Origin: Vandiemenella viatica
Lineage: Eukaryota > Arthropoda > Insecta > Orthoptera > Morabidae
Assembly (NCBI GenBank): GCA_031002005.1
Contig: CM061914.1
Span: 13,688,148-13,752,147 of the forward strand
Length of the DNA stretch: 64,000 bases
Direction of reading: 5' to 3'
Both the position numbers and the translations under genes were made by a program. Shown here piece by piece: positions 9,347-20,080 of this stretch (its first letter is position 1; the number at the start of each line of letters is the position of its first letter). The notes under the pieces were generated by a model that saw only the letters and a list, made by a program, of their open reading frames with translations, was not told where the DNA came from and did no database searches.

Positions 9347-10206
9347 GCCATAACATAAAGAATATCTTATTTATGAAACCAGGGAAAGGAAAGGAATCTC
9401 AGACCATTTACAATCCGCATCTTACTGACAAAACCATATCAGACCATGTAGTGTTCCTGCACGCGATGAGTGATTGTAACACCACTTCTGCTTTGTTCAA
9501 TCAGGGTAAACTGATATTTCTGAAGGTCCTGCAGAAGAACAATGGCTTGCTAGGAGTAATAGATGCTTTGAAAAACCCTCATGCACATCAGGACGACATT
9601 GCCGAAGCAAGAAACGTGTTTCTCATGGCAAACTCAACTTTACCTCTTTACCCCCCACTGAAGCTGCTGCACGACAACACTCACTAAGCGTTTACTTTCA
9701 GGTGCGGCAGTGGTTATCCCGTCGAATCACACTCAATGACCAACATAGAGACCCGAACGAAGGGGATTGGAAAAAACAAAGAGTGGTCTCGTACAAGTTA
9801 AGACCCTGCACCAGACTCAATACTCCGTCACATATCTTGCAAATGTAAAAAAGGCTGCTAACGAAATTGTGGATGCAGGAAGACAGGCCTACATTGTGTC
9901 CCGATCTGCACATCATACGAAGGTCTTTGTGAAAACGTCGAGCCTCCGGATGTCAGCATTAACATGGACGAAGAAGAAACCGAAGAAAGACACAGAGAAC
10001 AGACTGCAGAATCTCACAGTCCGTTTCGTAATCGTTCATCTCTCCTTGAGATATCCTGACAAGTTCATGTTTTTTCTCACCACCTCTTTCATTTTCTAGA
10101 TGAACAAGCCACGACGTTGTCAAAACAAATACCGGAACCTATGCCAATACCATCCGCCTTCAAAGAACCTCAACCACCACCTTCTAAACGGCAAAGGTTT
10201 ATATAA
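9347..10206 (+). pseudogene. FEN1/XPG-like nuclease family, 3' part
   Basis: This continues the gene cut at 3830: NILFMKPGKGKESQ, TISDHVVFLHAMSDCNTTSALFNQGK (9436-9513), DDIAEARNVF, then after a one-base slip in the C-run near 9652 the block ARQHSLSVYFQVRQWL, and after another slip near 9810 the Cys-rich tail CKCKKGC, NCGCRKTGLHC, VPICTSYEGLCENV. The same frame runs through a stop at 10057 to an end rich in Pro and basic residues (PPPSKRQRF, stop 10204-10206). The DCNTTSA block corresponds to the GCDTTSA of relatives and to the GxD/helix-two-turn-helix position of FEN1-type enzymes (inference). Two frameshifts and at least three nonsense codons make it inactive. Confidence 0.72.
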
Positions 10207-12337
10207 TGTTCATCATAGTATGTAACATAATTAATTATACGACAATTTTTAAAGATTTTTTTTGAATCTTTAAAAACATATTATTTGAATTTGAACAATT
10301 TCGGACGCCTGTAATTTTTTAAAAATGACCTGTACCTTTACGTAATATATTATCTAAGTAAGATATTTACAGAGAACCGTGAGAAATTCTCTCATATTAA
10401 CAATACATTTGAGTTAATTAATAAGTGAATTTTTGTGGAGATAAGCAAAATACGCCAATTTTCAACTGGCGCCTGGGCCCGAACTCTTCTTCCCAGATAA
10501 AAACTTCAATGATGAAATTTGTAGGAAATTTTATGTACTTTCATTTTGAATATAAAAGTTCTTTACGAAATGTTGATCTATTTAGAATTATAAGCAAAAA
10601 ACCACCAAAAAATTAGATTTTTGGCCATTTTTTCAATGTTCTGTCACGAAATTTTGTTAGCAAACCTCAGATTCGGATTCAGCACCCCAAAATACATTTA
10701 GAATGGAAGAAATCAAAACTATCCCTAAACTTTCCTGTTAAAAACACTATGTTGGTAACATGTGCGTCTTTCATTTCTTCATTTTTGGTTTTGTTAATGT
10801 AGCCTAACATTATTATTCATTTGGTAACTAAATATTAAGATTCTGGTTAATATATAATTAAATTTCAATAGTTCACTTCCAATTTCATAAGTTTGTTTCA
10901 GTGGGCATTTAAAACATACTTTTGATTTACCATTTTATAATGGTGTAATACGCCAGAGTTTAACAATATACAAAATTAAACCCATGTAAGTTAATGGTTC
11001 GCAGCATTAATCCCGATAAACTATTGTTCCTGGGGTTGAAAAACCTTTAGAGACACCGGACTTAACGCACTAGTCTCGAAGGTTGACACTGACTTTAAAC
11101 TCGTTCGTAGTTATTGCGTTTAGTGCCTCCAGTGAATTTTGTGTCATTACTTCTTCGTTGTCAATCCATTCTCGGGAATAATATGAATGTCACAATGCTG
11201 GGGAGGCTGGGTGCGAAACAGTGTTCATTTCGATTTTGTGCAAAAACTGCGTGGCTCTCAGAGGCTTTGTCCTCTCTCGCGATCGCCGTTAGAAGGCACT
11301 TTTTTTCTCCGCTTTACGGAATCGTTTTAGCACGTCAGAATTCTAATTCACGGTGGAACAGCAAAAAAGCAAACACAACAAACCTTAACACCATTCACTT
11401 CACATCAACTGGAACAAAAGATCCCAGAATGACAGCTCTGTTTATGTTACGAAGGTGCTCTGAAAACTTGTAAACCGTGATAATGAATTGCGATGCTATT
11501 TGTAATTTACAAAATATGAAACTGCAACAAAAAAAATTCAATCTTCTCTCAATAAACAAACTCTGTTCATACGTTTATAGTGTTCTTGGTCTTGTTTCAA
11601 CATAGTGAAAAATTACAAGATAATTCACAGAACAAACAAAAGGAAGCTATTTAGCCCTGTGTTTGGCTTTCAGTACCATTGGCTCCTTAATAAAATTGGG
11701 TGTAACAGAATAAAAAAATTATGGTTGTAGCAGGGCTGACAATCGAGATAAAGATAATTATATATTACGCTTCATATGTCAGATTTTGAACGTACTGTAG
11801 ACAGGATGCAGCGTACTCTTCCACGACCACACGTAGAACGCTGTTGGAACATATCGGATTCGAGATATTTGTTGAATGGCTGCCACGACCTTAACGATAG
11901 AGTCGCGAACTTGAGGCTGACATTGAGATGTATTTCTCTACTGACTTTAGTGACTAATATGCGAATAACTACTTTCGAATATTCTCAACGCTTGACAATA
12001 CCTAAGGTAAAAGATGGCCATCATCACAATATGGCACTCGATTTTGGCACAAGGATGTGGGGAGATTCTCTTATGTAGGAAACTTGGATTTAATGTTACT
12101 TCGCATTTTTGGTCAGGTCGTCATTAAAAAGTGACAACAGAAACAATTTAATTACTTTAAACCAATTTTTTTCCTTTTGTATTATTTGCAATAAAAGGCA
12201 TAAAATATTTTTTTTTTTTGTAACTTCATAAATATTTCACTTATTATAGTTAGTTAATAATAGGTTTCTAGCTCTATCCTTCAAAAAGAAGTGTCTCATC
12301 GTGTATTGTGGTTTAAAAGAGTCTACTGAAAGTCTCA
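10207..12337. other. AT-rich region, nothing assigned
   Basis: Short ORFs at 11114-11473 and 11776-12078 have no recognisable domain, no repeat relationship I can see, and ordinary stop-limited lengths. I do not call them genes. The rest is AT-rich with homopolymer runs. Confidence 0.4.
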
Positions 12338-12635
12338 ATTTGTTTTGATCAGTTGTTGGGATAAAGAACAAGTGATAGGAATTCTTCAGCTAGAAAGTAG
12401 TATGGAAATTACTCAGGCAAAAGCTATACTTTCAGCAATTGAAGAGTGGGGGCAGTTGGGAAAACCCAGGCAATGTGTTCTGATACCACTAAGGTAACAG
12501 TGGTCACCCCAGGGGAACTTGTGTTTCACTACAGCAATTATTAGAGCAAAATATCCTGTATTTACAATGGCGCCAACATATTTTAGAAATTATTCTAAAA
12601 GCAGTTTTTGATTGTGCAAGAACTGGCACTCAACC

Positions 12636-12687
<52 letters not shown>

Positions 12688-13060
12688 AAAAGATGGTCTA
12701 TGCTTGATAAGACGAAATACGAAACTGGTATTGAAGATAAAAATATTAGATATGTAATACTTAATTCAGACCAGATTTCAAGTTTTCTTATCAAACAACT
12801 AAAAAACCAACTGTCGAGGGAACTTATCCAACTTTGTTTTACTTTTGTAGGACCTGTTTCTGCAAGCGATTTTTTTATTTTTTTTTAACGTACCATGTGG
12901 TGCTACTCATCATGCCACATGGATGCAAAAGCCATTTATTATCTCAAATATGTGTTTTCAAGGATTAATTTTCATTAAAAGTTTTAGACAACGTCTTTGG
13001 TATCTTAACTCGAAGCAAGTTGCGTTTTAATTTTTTAATGATACATTTTTTTTAAAAAAA
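12338..13060 (+). pseudogene. multi-copy arthropod family (GAxHHARWM type), 5' part
   Basis: Frame-by-frame reading gives SCWDKEQVIGILQLESSMEI, AIEEWGQLGKTQAMCSDTTK, then after a slip GHPRGTCVSLQQLLEQNILY, ILEIILKAVFDCARTGTQPD, then a TA-repeat interruption, then GATHHATWMQ and (shifted) AKAIYYLKYVFS, then RLWYLNSKQVAF. I recognise the order DTT...GxC.LLE...R(H)HI.E..L..F..., GAxHHARWMAKAIYxLK and LWYLSEELV from a repeated arthropod and hydrozoan protein family of unknown function, probably transposon-borne. At least three frameshifts, stops and an internal microsatellite show it is dead. Confidence 0.65.
12638..12681. repeat. (TA)n microsatellite
   Basis: 44 bp of uninterrupted TA dinucleotides, followed by an A-run. 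It lies inside the pseudogene directly after the codons for TGTQPDI, replacing the expected continuation. Confidence 0.97.
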
Positions 13061-13179
13061 AAAAAATGTCAAAATAAGCATAGCTGTAAAGTAATTGTCC
13101 TTTCATGAAGAAAAAGAAGATGCTGGAGGTGATAGGGATGTAAGAGTAACAATAGGTCTCAAAAAAGGGGATCATTCAT

Positions 13180-13655
13180 TAAACTTTACTAAACTTAATT
13201 TAATTTTTTAATGGCAATGGAGCACAGCCTCCGGTGGCAATTTCCCTACACCCCCATCTACCCCCTATCCTGCACCCACCTATATTTGCCCTCTACAAAT
13301 TTTATCTTTAAATTCTTTCAACGTTTTCGGTAAATTATTCATCATTTCTCTTGGAAACTCATTCCAATCCCTGACACCCTTACCTAAAAACGAAAAATCT
13401 TCCTAAACCCTTGTGGTCATGGTCATCTTTTTCCTTCCATGCACTACTTTTCATACCTACATCCAATATCTTTCCATGCCTCATCGCCAATATACGCCTT
13501 GTACACTCCCATGACCCTCCTCATCCTCCTCCTGTCTTGCAATGAATCCCATTTCAGCTCCTTTGTCATATCTGTCACTGATTGCGTTCTGCGATAATTT
13601 CCAGAAACAAATCTAGCAGCCCTTTTTTGCACCCTCTCCAACTCCTGTATTTGAT
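13180..13655 (-). mobile_element. LINE 3' fragment
   Basis: Minus strand: the C-terminal end of a non-LTR reverse transcriptase ORF, reading MERVQKRAARFVSGNYRRT, SVTDMTKELKWDSLQDRRR (13444-13641), and after frame slips GVRDWNEFPREMMNN and TLKEFKDKICRGQ. An AT-rich 3' UTR follows, with GTGTAGGGAAATTGCC. The same C-terminal pattern and a similar 3' UTR (GTGTAGGGAAAATTCCCC) occur at 54790-55415, so both belong to one LINE family. It is 5'-truncated. It splits the GAxHHARWM-type pseudogene, which resumes just to the right. Confidence 0.8.
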
Positions 13656-13663
13656 ATGTAAAA

Positions 13664-13985
13664 TGAGGTCATTGGACAAAGGAGTAGATTTTTTTGTCTC
13701 CCCTCAAACTATGATTTTTGATAGATTTGAAATTAATATAACATTTTTAAATACAGGTCCTGATGTATGTTGTGAAAATGAACATTATCTGAAAGAAAAA
13801 AAGTGGTGAACCGTTTTAAGGTTGTCAATGATACAGTTGAAAGAGGAATAAGGTTATTTCAACACTTCAATCCTTTTTCAGCAAAAGACGGAGGACAGCT
13901 CCAGATTCTGTTATCAGTTGTATCTGAGCGTAGAAAATTTTTTCAGACTATTCAAAAGCCACATTATCTAAGTCATTACCTCCAT
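13664..13985 (+). pseudogene. GAxHHARWM-type family, 3' part
   Basis: GVDFFVSPQTMIFDRFEI, FLNTGPDVC, then after a one-base slip FKVVNDTVERGIRLFQHFN (13803 onward), AKDGGQLQILLSVVSERRK, FFQ. These match the C-terminal order of the family (FFV...FL..DP..W, VVND.AERG...FN, T.DEEQ.QFLLQVV..HRK.FP). With 12338-13060 it forms one ancestral gene interrupted by a LINE fragment. The frameshift between KEKKW and FKVVND makes it inactive. It could alternatively be two independent fragments, but strand and order agree. Confidence 0.65.
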
Positions 13986-14510
13986 AACGTGAAAAATGTA
14001 AATAACAGTAATTTCTTTTCTTTATTATGATTCCTTTTTTGGAATTCAACTTTAACAGTGCAAATACGATTGAATATTATTTGTTCTCATTTCTATACTT
14101 TCTTTGCTCTTCCTTTTTTTATTTTTTTTATTTTTTTTATTTTATTTATTTTTTGGTCTAAGTTTCTTAGTTTTCAATTTTGATTTTGATCATTTACTAT
14201 AGAAAACATTTATAGATAAACCATTCTTGATGTAGGAAATTAAAAATAAAACAAGCGTCATCTGGAAAGCAGTATGTTGCAAAGTTTTTATGTATCTTCA
14301 TAAAAAGTCAATTTTGAGGATATGGATAACGAACTTACTTGACAAGTGCTTATTGTCGTTAAACCCAAGTTCTAGCAAAAAACTGATAAGAGTAAAAGTT
14401 CAAGGCAACAACATTTTCTATGAAATGAGACAAAAATCAGATTTCACTTTATGAAGGGAAAACTGAGATTTTTCCAACAACAAGTTAATTTTTTCAAGAT
14501 TTCAACGTCG
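13986..14510. other. AT-rich flank, no feature
   Basis: T-rich runs (14110-14160) and otherwise unremarkable AT-rich sequence up to the assembly gap. Confidence 0.5.
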
Positions 14511-15510
14511 NNNNNNNNNNNNNNNNNNNNNNNNNNNNNNNNNNNNNNNNNNNNNNNNNNNNNNNNNNNNNNNNNNNNNNNNNNNNNNNNNNNNNNNNNN
14601 NNNNNNNNNNNNNNNNNNNNNNNNNNNNNNNNNNNNNNNNNNNNNNNNNNNNNNNNNNNNNNNNNNNNNNNNNNNNNNNNNNNNNNNNNNNNNNNNNNNN
14701 NNNNNNNNNNNNNNNNNNNNNNNNNNNNNNNNNNNNNNNNNNNNNNNNNNNNNNNNNNNNNNNNNNNNNNNNNNNNNNNNNNNNNNNNNNNNNNNNNNNN
14801 NNNNNNNNNNNNNNNNNNNNNNNNNNNNNNNNNNNNNNNNNNNNNNNNNNNNNNNNNNNNNNNNNNNNNNNNNNNNNNNNNNNNNNNNNNNNNNNNNNNN
14901 NNNNNNNNNNNNNNNNNNNNNNNNNNNNNNNNNNNNNNNNNNNNNNNNNNNNNNNNNNNNNNNNNNNNNNNNNNNNNNNNNNNNNNNNNNNNNNNNNNNN
15001 NNNNNNNNNNNNNNNNNNNNNNNNNNNNNNNNNNNNNNNNNNNNNNNNNNNNNNNNNNNNNNNNNNNNNNNNNNNNNNNNNNNNNNNNNNNNNNNNNNNN
15101 NNNNNNNNNNNNNNNNNNNNNNNNNNNNNNNNNNNNNNNNNNNNNNNNNNNNNNNNNNNNNNNNNNNNNNNNNNNNNNNNNNNNNNNNNNNNNNNNNNNN
15201 NNNNNNNNNNNNNNNNNNNNNNNNNNNNNNNNNNNNNNNNNNNNNNNNNNNNNNNNNNNNNNNNNNNNNNNNNNNNNNNNNNNNNNNNNNNNNNNNNNNN
15301 NNNNNNNNNNNNNNNNNNNNNNNNNNNNNNNNNNNNNNNNNNNNNNNNNNNNNNNNNNNNNNNNNNNNNNNNNNNNNNNNNNNNNNNNNNNNNNNNNNNN
15401 NNNNNNNNNNNNNNNNNNNNNNNNNNNNNNNNNNNNNNNNNNNNNNNNNNNNNNNNNNNNNNNNNNNNNNNNNNNNNNNNNNNNNNNNNNNNNNNNNNNN
15501 NNNNNNNNNN
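14511..15510. other. assembly gap of 1000 N
   Basis: Exactly one thousand undetermined bases, a conventional fixed gap size, so the true distance is unknown. Any long ORF spanning it is an artefact. The 5' part of the LINE at 15511-17331 would lie in or before this gap. Confidence 1.
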
Positions 15511-17090
15511 ATATCAAAGTAATAAGAGGCTCTCGTAAGGTTATGCCGTCGCTGATTAAAGAAAATGGTGAATTATCAGAAACAAGCGTAGAGAAAGCAG
15601 AAATTTTGAATGGTATATTTAAAAAGGCTTTCACGATAGAAAACTCAGAGGAGATACCTATATTTAACAATCGTACAGACAAAATTATGAATGATCTCGC
15701 TCTTGATGTCGAGGGAATAACTCAACTGCTTATGAATGTAAAAACCAATAAGGCTCCCGGACCAGACGGTATTCCTACAAGATTCTACTCAAGATACGCA
15801 AAGGAAATTGCACCGTATTTGATGAAATTGTATACCGTCTCTTTGGATCAAGGAAAAATACCAGCCGAATGGAAGACCGCCTTCGTAACTCCAGTGTTTA
15901 AAAATGGTAATGTTAATGATCCTCAGAATTATAGGCCGATCTCGTTAACTTCAATATTTTGCAGGATTTTAGAACATATCATCTATTCAAATATCATGCG
16001 GTTCTTGGATGAAGATGAGCTTTTAAATCCAAATCAACATGGATTCAGAAAAGGCCGATGCTGCGAAACACAACTTGCACTTCTAATTCACGATTTGTGC
16101 CTGCCTCACACTAGGTTACTTAGGAAACTTCGCGGTTATGGCATATCTAGACAAATATGCGACTGGGTTGCAGACTTCCTGAAGGGCAGAACACAGTGTG
16201 TAGTTCTTGACGGTGAGCGTTCATCACTTACTGAAGTTGGGTCAGGAGTTCCCCAGGGTAGCGTGTTAGGGCCTCTATTGTTTCTCATATACATCAATGA
16301 TCTATGTGACATAATAGGGGGGATGAAAAGATTATTTGCCGATGATGCTATTATTTATCGCGAAATCAAAACCCAGGACGACTGCGCTTTGTTACAAGAC
16401 GATATTATGAAAATAATTGCGTGGTGTAAAGATTGGCTGTTGGAGTTAAACACTAAAAAGTGCCAAGTCATGCGTGTAAGTAAAAAGGTGACACCATTTA
16501 ACTATGAATATACAATTAATGGCACTGTCCTTAGAACGGTAGATTCCGCTAAATACCTAGGGGTAACAATTCGTAATAATTTGTCGTGGAATGAGCATAT
16601 GGAGAAAATAATTGGAAAACCAAATCGAATGCTCCGATTTCTATGTCGTAATTTAAATCAATGCACTCAAGAAGTTAAATCGATTGTATACAAGTCACTA
16701 GTACGTCCTCACTTAGAGTATTGTTGTTCTGTATGGGGTCCCCATCAAAAGGGGTTAATGGAGGCTTTAGAAAAGGTCCAAAGGAGAGCCGCCCGATTCG
16801 TGACAGGTATATATAGTTGGAGGGAAAGCGTAAGTGCGATGTTGAAGGAGTTAGGTTGGGAACATCTGGAACAACGAAGGCGTTGCTCTCGACGGAAGCT
16901 AATTGAAAAATTCACGACAGACGTATTTCGGAATGACAGCCAGCAAATATTGCTACCAGCAACATTCATATCTCGAAATGACCGCGAAAATAAGATAAGA
17001 GAAATCAGGGCCAGAACCGATTCATTTCTGTACTCATTTTTCCCACGACCGATTAGGGAATGGAATAGAAAGGATTTACCGGGCGAGTAA
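15511..17090 (+). pseudogene. LINE reverse transcriptase lacking motif A
   Basis: An open frame of about 526 codons from the gap to the stop at 17088-17090. Visible order: NKAPGPDGIP, FVTPVFKNGN and YRPISLTS, NQHGFRKGRCCETQLAL, then LRKLRGYGI, SGVPQGSVLGPLLFLIYIND (motif B), RLFADDAIIY (motif C), LNTKKCQVM, KYLGVTI, and a C-terminal domain with SLVRPHLEYCCSVWGPHQKG and RRAARFVTGIY. Between QLALLIHDLC and LPHTRLLRK the stretch expected to hold motif A (LDFSKAFD-type, with the first catalytic Asp) is missing, an in-frame loss of about 25 residues. The frame is otherwise uninterrupted, so it looks translatable but catalytically dead. Confidence 0.88.
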
Positions 17091-17331
17091 ACTTAAAATC
17101 CGACAGGAGTGGCTTTCGATAAAGCACTCCAGCCATCCTGATCTGGGTTTTCCATGGTTTTCCCAGATCACTCCACGCGAATGCGGGGATGGTTCCTCAC
17201 AATAGCCCATGGGCGCATCCTGTCGTATCCCTTATAACTCTTCCAAACCATAATCCTTCCAGACAGGTGCAATGCACCCTCCGCCACACACTTTTAGTGA
17301 ATCGCGGAGTAATAATAATAATAATAATAAT
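15511..17331 (+). mobile_element. LINE copy 1 (jockey/CR1-like), 3' portion
   Basis: This contains the RT ORF (to 17090), a 3' UTR of about 215 bp and a tail of AAT repeats (about 17309-17331). The 3' UTR includes a block (about 17133-17195) with TTTTCCATGGTTTTCCC, ATCACTCCA and GAATGCGGGGATGGTTCC. That block is shared with the SINEs of this window. A 5'-truncated second copy is at 42584-43285. The 5' end is lost in the assembly gap. Confidence 0.9.
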
Positions 17332-17586
17332 ACCGAGCGTGGTGGTGTAACGGCTAGCGTTCTGGCCTCGCATTCGGGAGGACGGCGGTTCGAATCCCCG
17401 TCCGGGCATCCAGATTTGGGTTTTCCATGGTTTCCCCAAATCACTCCAGGTGAATGCCGGGATGCTTCCCTCAAAAGGCCATGGCCTAATTCCTTCCCAT
17501 TCCTTGCCCCCATCCTTTCCCGTCTCTAAAGACCACGTTGTTAAAAAGGGACGTTAAACTGTTAAAATAATAATAATAATAATAAT
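17332..17586 (+). mobile_element. tRNA-derived SINE (core family), full length
   Basis: It begins ACCGAGCGTGGTGGTGTAAC (A-box region), has a B box GGTTCGAATCC at 17389-17399, then the core TTTTCCATGGTTTCCCC, AATCACTCCAGG, GAATGCCGGGATGCTTCC, then GGCCATGGCC, and ends GGACGTTAAACTG with AAT repeats. It is inserted directly in the AAT tail of LINE copy 1. The copy at 20690-20934 is nearly identical. Confidence 0.9.
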
Positions 17587-18404
17587 GTAGATCGTGGGTA
17601 AGACTCTTGTCAGATGAGTGGTAGTACTTGCAAATGATACTCTCAGTAAGGATATTTACACATATACATTTTATATACGTCAGGATTATGTACATCATTA
17701 ATATCCCTAACTCCCTTGAACTCCTCCATAGGCAGGATTCCTCTTACTTGTCTCTACTGCTTGACTTCCCCATTATGTTGTTGCTCCATTGGTTTCCTCC
17801 CACCTGTTATAGTGACTGTTGCTGGCGTAGACTCCTGGTTGGTCCCACTGTAAACAGCCGCTCGCTTCTAAGTCTCGCTCCTCCTTCTTTCTGGAACAAC
17901 TCCTTGAGCCTCGCTTGCCGTTGCTGTTCTGCCTAGTTACATCGCTCTGTAGCTGTCAATCGACCGACACTAGACAAGCCCGTCATAAGGTCCCTCTCTG
18001 ACCTGTGCACCAGGGTTTTGTTCCCGATTCCCTCCAAGGAACTAGTGGTAGTGTGGACCCTTTTACAAATTGTGGTGGTCGCTTCCCAACCATCTTCTTC
18101 CCAGCGCAGTCCTACTTCAGCTTAATTCTACTGACTTGATTGCTTTATTGCCATTTCCTTCTATATCGCCACATTCCAACGCCTGCAACTGTTTTCTTTA
18201 GATGTTGCAAATCCCTGGTTCTGGCTGGCGCTGTATGAAATCAACTATTGCATAGCTTTACCACCATTTGCCCAGCTTTACCCAATAATATCCTGGAATC
18301 CAGTCTCAATTTAATTCTTAATTTTAATGATAAATTCAATTTCGTAAGGCGCACAGAACTCAGTGTGTTATGAATTCGAAATTAAGCGTATTTTGATTAT
18401 GGCT
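17587..18404. other. no recognised feature
   Basis: Mixed-composition DNA with a short ORF (17628-17936) lacking any recognisable domain. I do not call it a gene. Confidence 0.4.
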
Positions 18405-18585
18405 TTACAGTTCGTCGCCATCGAGGCCATTGCGGGCGGTGAAAGTCTGGAACCGATGATCTGGAAGGAATTCGGCCATTGTCTTTTGAAGCAACCATCC
18501 CGATATTCTGATGGAGTGAATTCGGGAAAAGCAAAATCTGAATAGTGAGACAGGGATTCGAATCGACCTCCTTCCGAATACCACG
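18405..18585 (-). mobile_element. core-family SINE, diverged, truncated
   Basis: On the minus strand: a B box GATTCGAATCCC (complement 18550-18561), then a diverged core with CACTCCATC, AATATCGGGATGGTTGC and AATGGCCGAATTCCTTCC. The tRNA head runs straight into the first unit of the large satellite at about 18586, which cuts off its A box. Confidence 0.75.
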
Positions 18586-18789
18586 AACTAGCCTTATCAC
18601 GCCATGGCCTCACCACGCACTAGCCTTATCACGCCCTGGCATCACCACGCACTAGCCTTATCACGACCTGGCCTCACCACACTCTAGCCTCATCACGCCC
18701 TGGCCTCACCACGCACTAGCCTTATCACGGCATGGCCTCAACACACACTAGCCTTATCACGCACTAGCCTCATCATGCACTAGCCTTAT

Positions 18790-20080
18790 CACGCCCCTGG
18801 CCTCACCATGTACTAGACTTATCATGCCCTGGCCTCACCAAGCACTAGCCTTATCACGCCCTGACCTCACCACGCTCTATCCTTATCACGCCCTGGCCTC
18901 ATCACGCACTAGCCTTATCACGACATGGTCTCGACACACACTAGACTTATCACGCCCTAGCCTTATCACGCACTAGCCTTATCACGCCCCTGGCCTCACC
19001 ATGCACTAGACTTATCACGCCCTGGCCTCACCAAGCACTAGCCTTATCACGCCCTGACCTCACCACGCTCTATCCTTATCACGCCCTGGCCTCATCACGC
19101 ACTAGCCTTATCACGACATGGTCTCGACACACACTAGACTTATCACGCCCTAGCCTCATCACACACTAGCCTTATCACGCCCCTGGCCTCACCATGCACT
19201 AGAATTATCCCGCACTGGCCTCACCAAGCACTAGCCATATCACGCACTGACCTCACCACGCTCTAGCCTTATCACACCCTGGCCTCATCACGAACTAGCC
19301 TTATCACGACATGGTCTCGACACACACTAGACTTATCACGCCCTAGCCTCATCACGCACTAGCCTTATCACGCCCCTGGAATCACCATGCACTAGAATTA
19401 TCCCGCACTGGCCTCACCAAGCACTAGCCATATCACGCACTGACCTCACCACGCTCTAGACTTATCACGCCCTAGCCTCATCAGGCACTAGCCTTATCAC
19501 GCCCCTGGTCTCACCATGTACTAGACTTATCATGCCCTGGCCTCACCAAGCACTAGCCTTATCACGCCCTGACCTCACCACGCTCTATCCTTATCACGCC
19601 CTGGCCTCATCACGCACTAGCCTTATCACGACATGGTCTCGACACACACTAGACTTATCACTCCCTAGCCTCACCACGCACTAGCCTTATAACGCCCCTG
19701 GCCTCACCATGCACTAGACTTATCACGCCCTGGCCTCACCAAGCACTAGCCTTATCACGCCCTGACCTCACCACGCTCTATCCTTATCACGCCCTGGCCT
19801 CATCACGCACTAGCCTTATCACGACATGATCTCGACACACACTAGACTTATCACGCCCTAGCCTCATCACGCACTAGCCTTATCACGCCCCTGGCCTCAC
19901 CATGCACTAGAATTATCCCGCACTGGCGTCACCAAGCACTAGCCATATCACGCACTGACCTTACCACGCTCTAGCCTTATCACGCCCTAGCCTCACCACG
20001 CACTAGCCTTATCACGCCCTGGCCTCACCAAGCTCTAGCCTTATCACGCCCTGGGCTCACCACATTCTAACGTTATCACG
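18790..20080. repeat. 193-bp higher-order repeat within the satellite
   Basis: The marker variant CGCCCCTGG occurs at 18792, 18985, 19178, 19371, 19500, 19693 and 19886. Spacings are 193, 193, 193, 129, 193 and 193 bp. The block therefore equals six 32-bp units plus one base, and one copy has lost two units. Private variants such as CGACATGGTCTCGACACACA recur at the same place in each block. Confidence 0.92.

Noticed and set aside
11114..12078. Two ORFs of 119 and 100 codons
   Set aside because: No recognisable domain, no relation to known repeats here, and lengths expected by chance.
14444..17090. Very long ORFs on both strands across the 1-kb N gap
   Set aside because: Undetermined bases keep any frame open. 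Only the part right of 15510 is real coding sequence.
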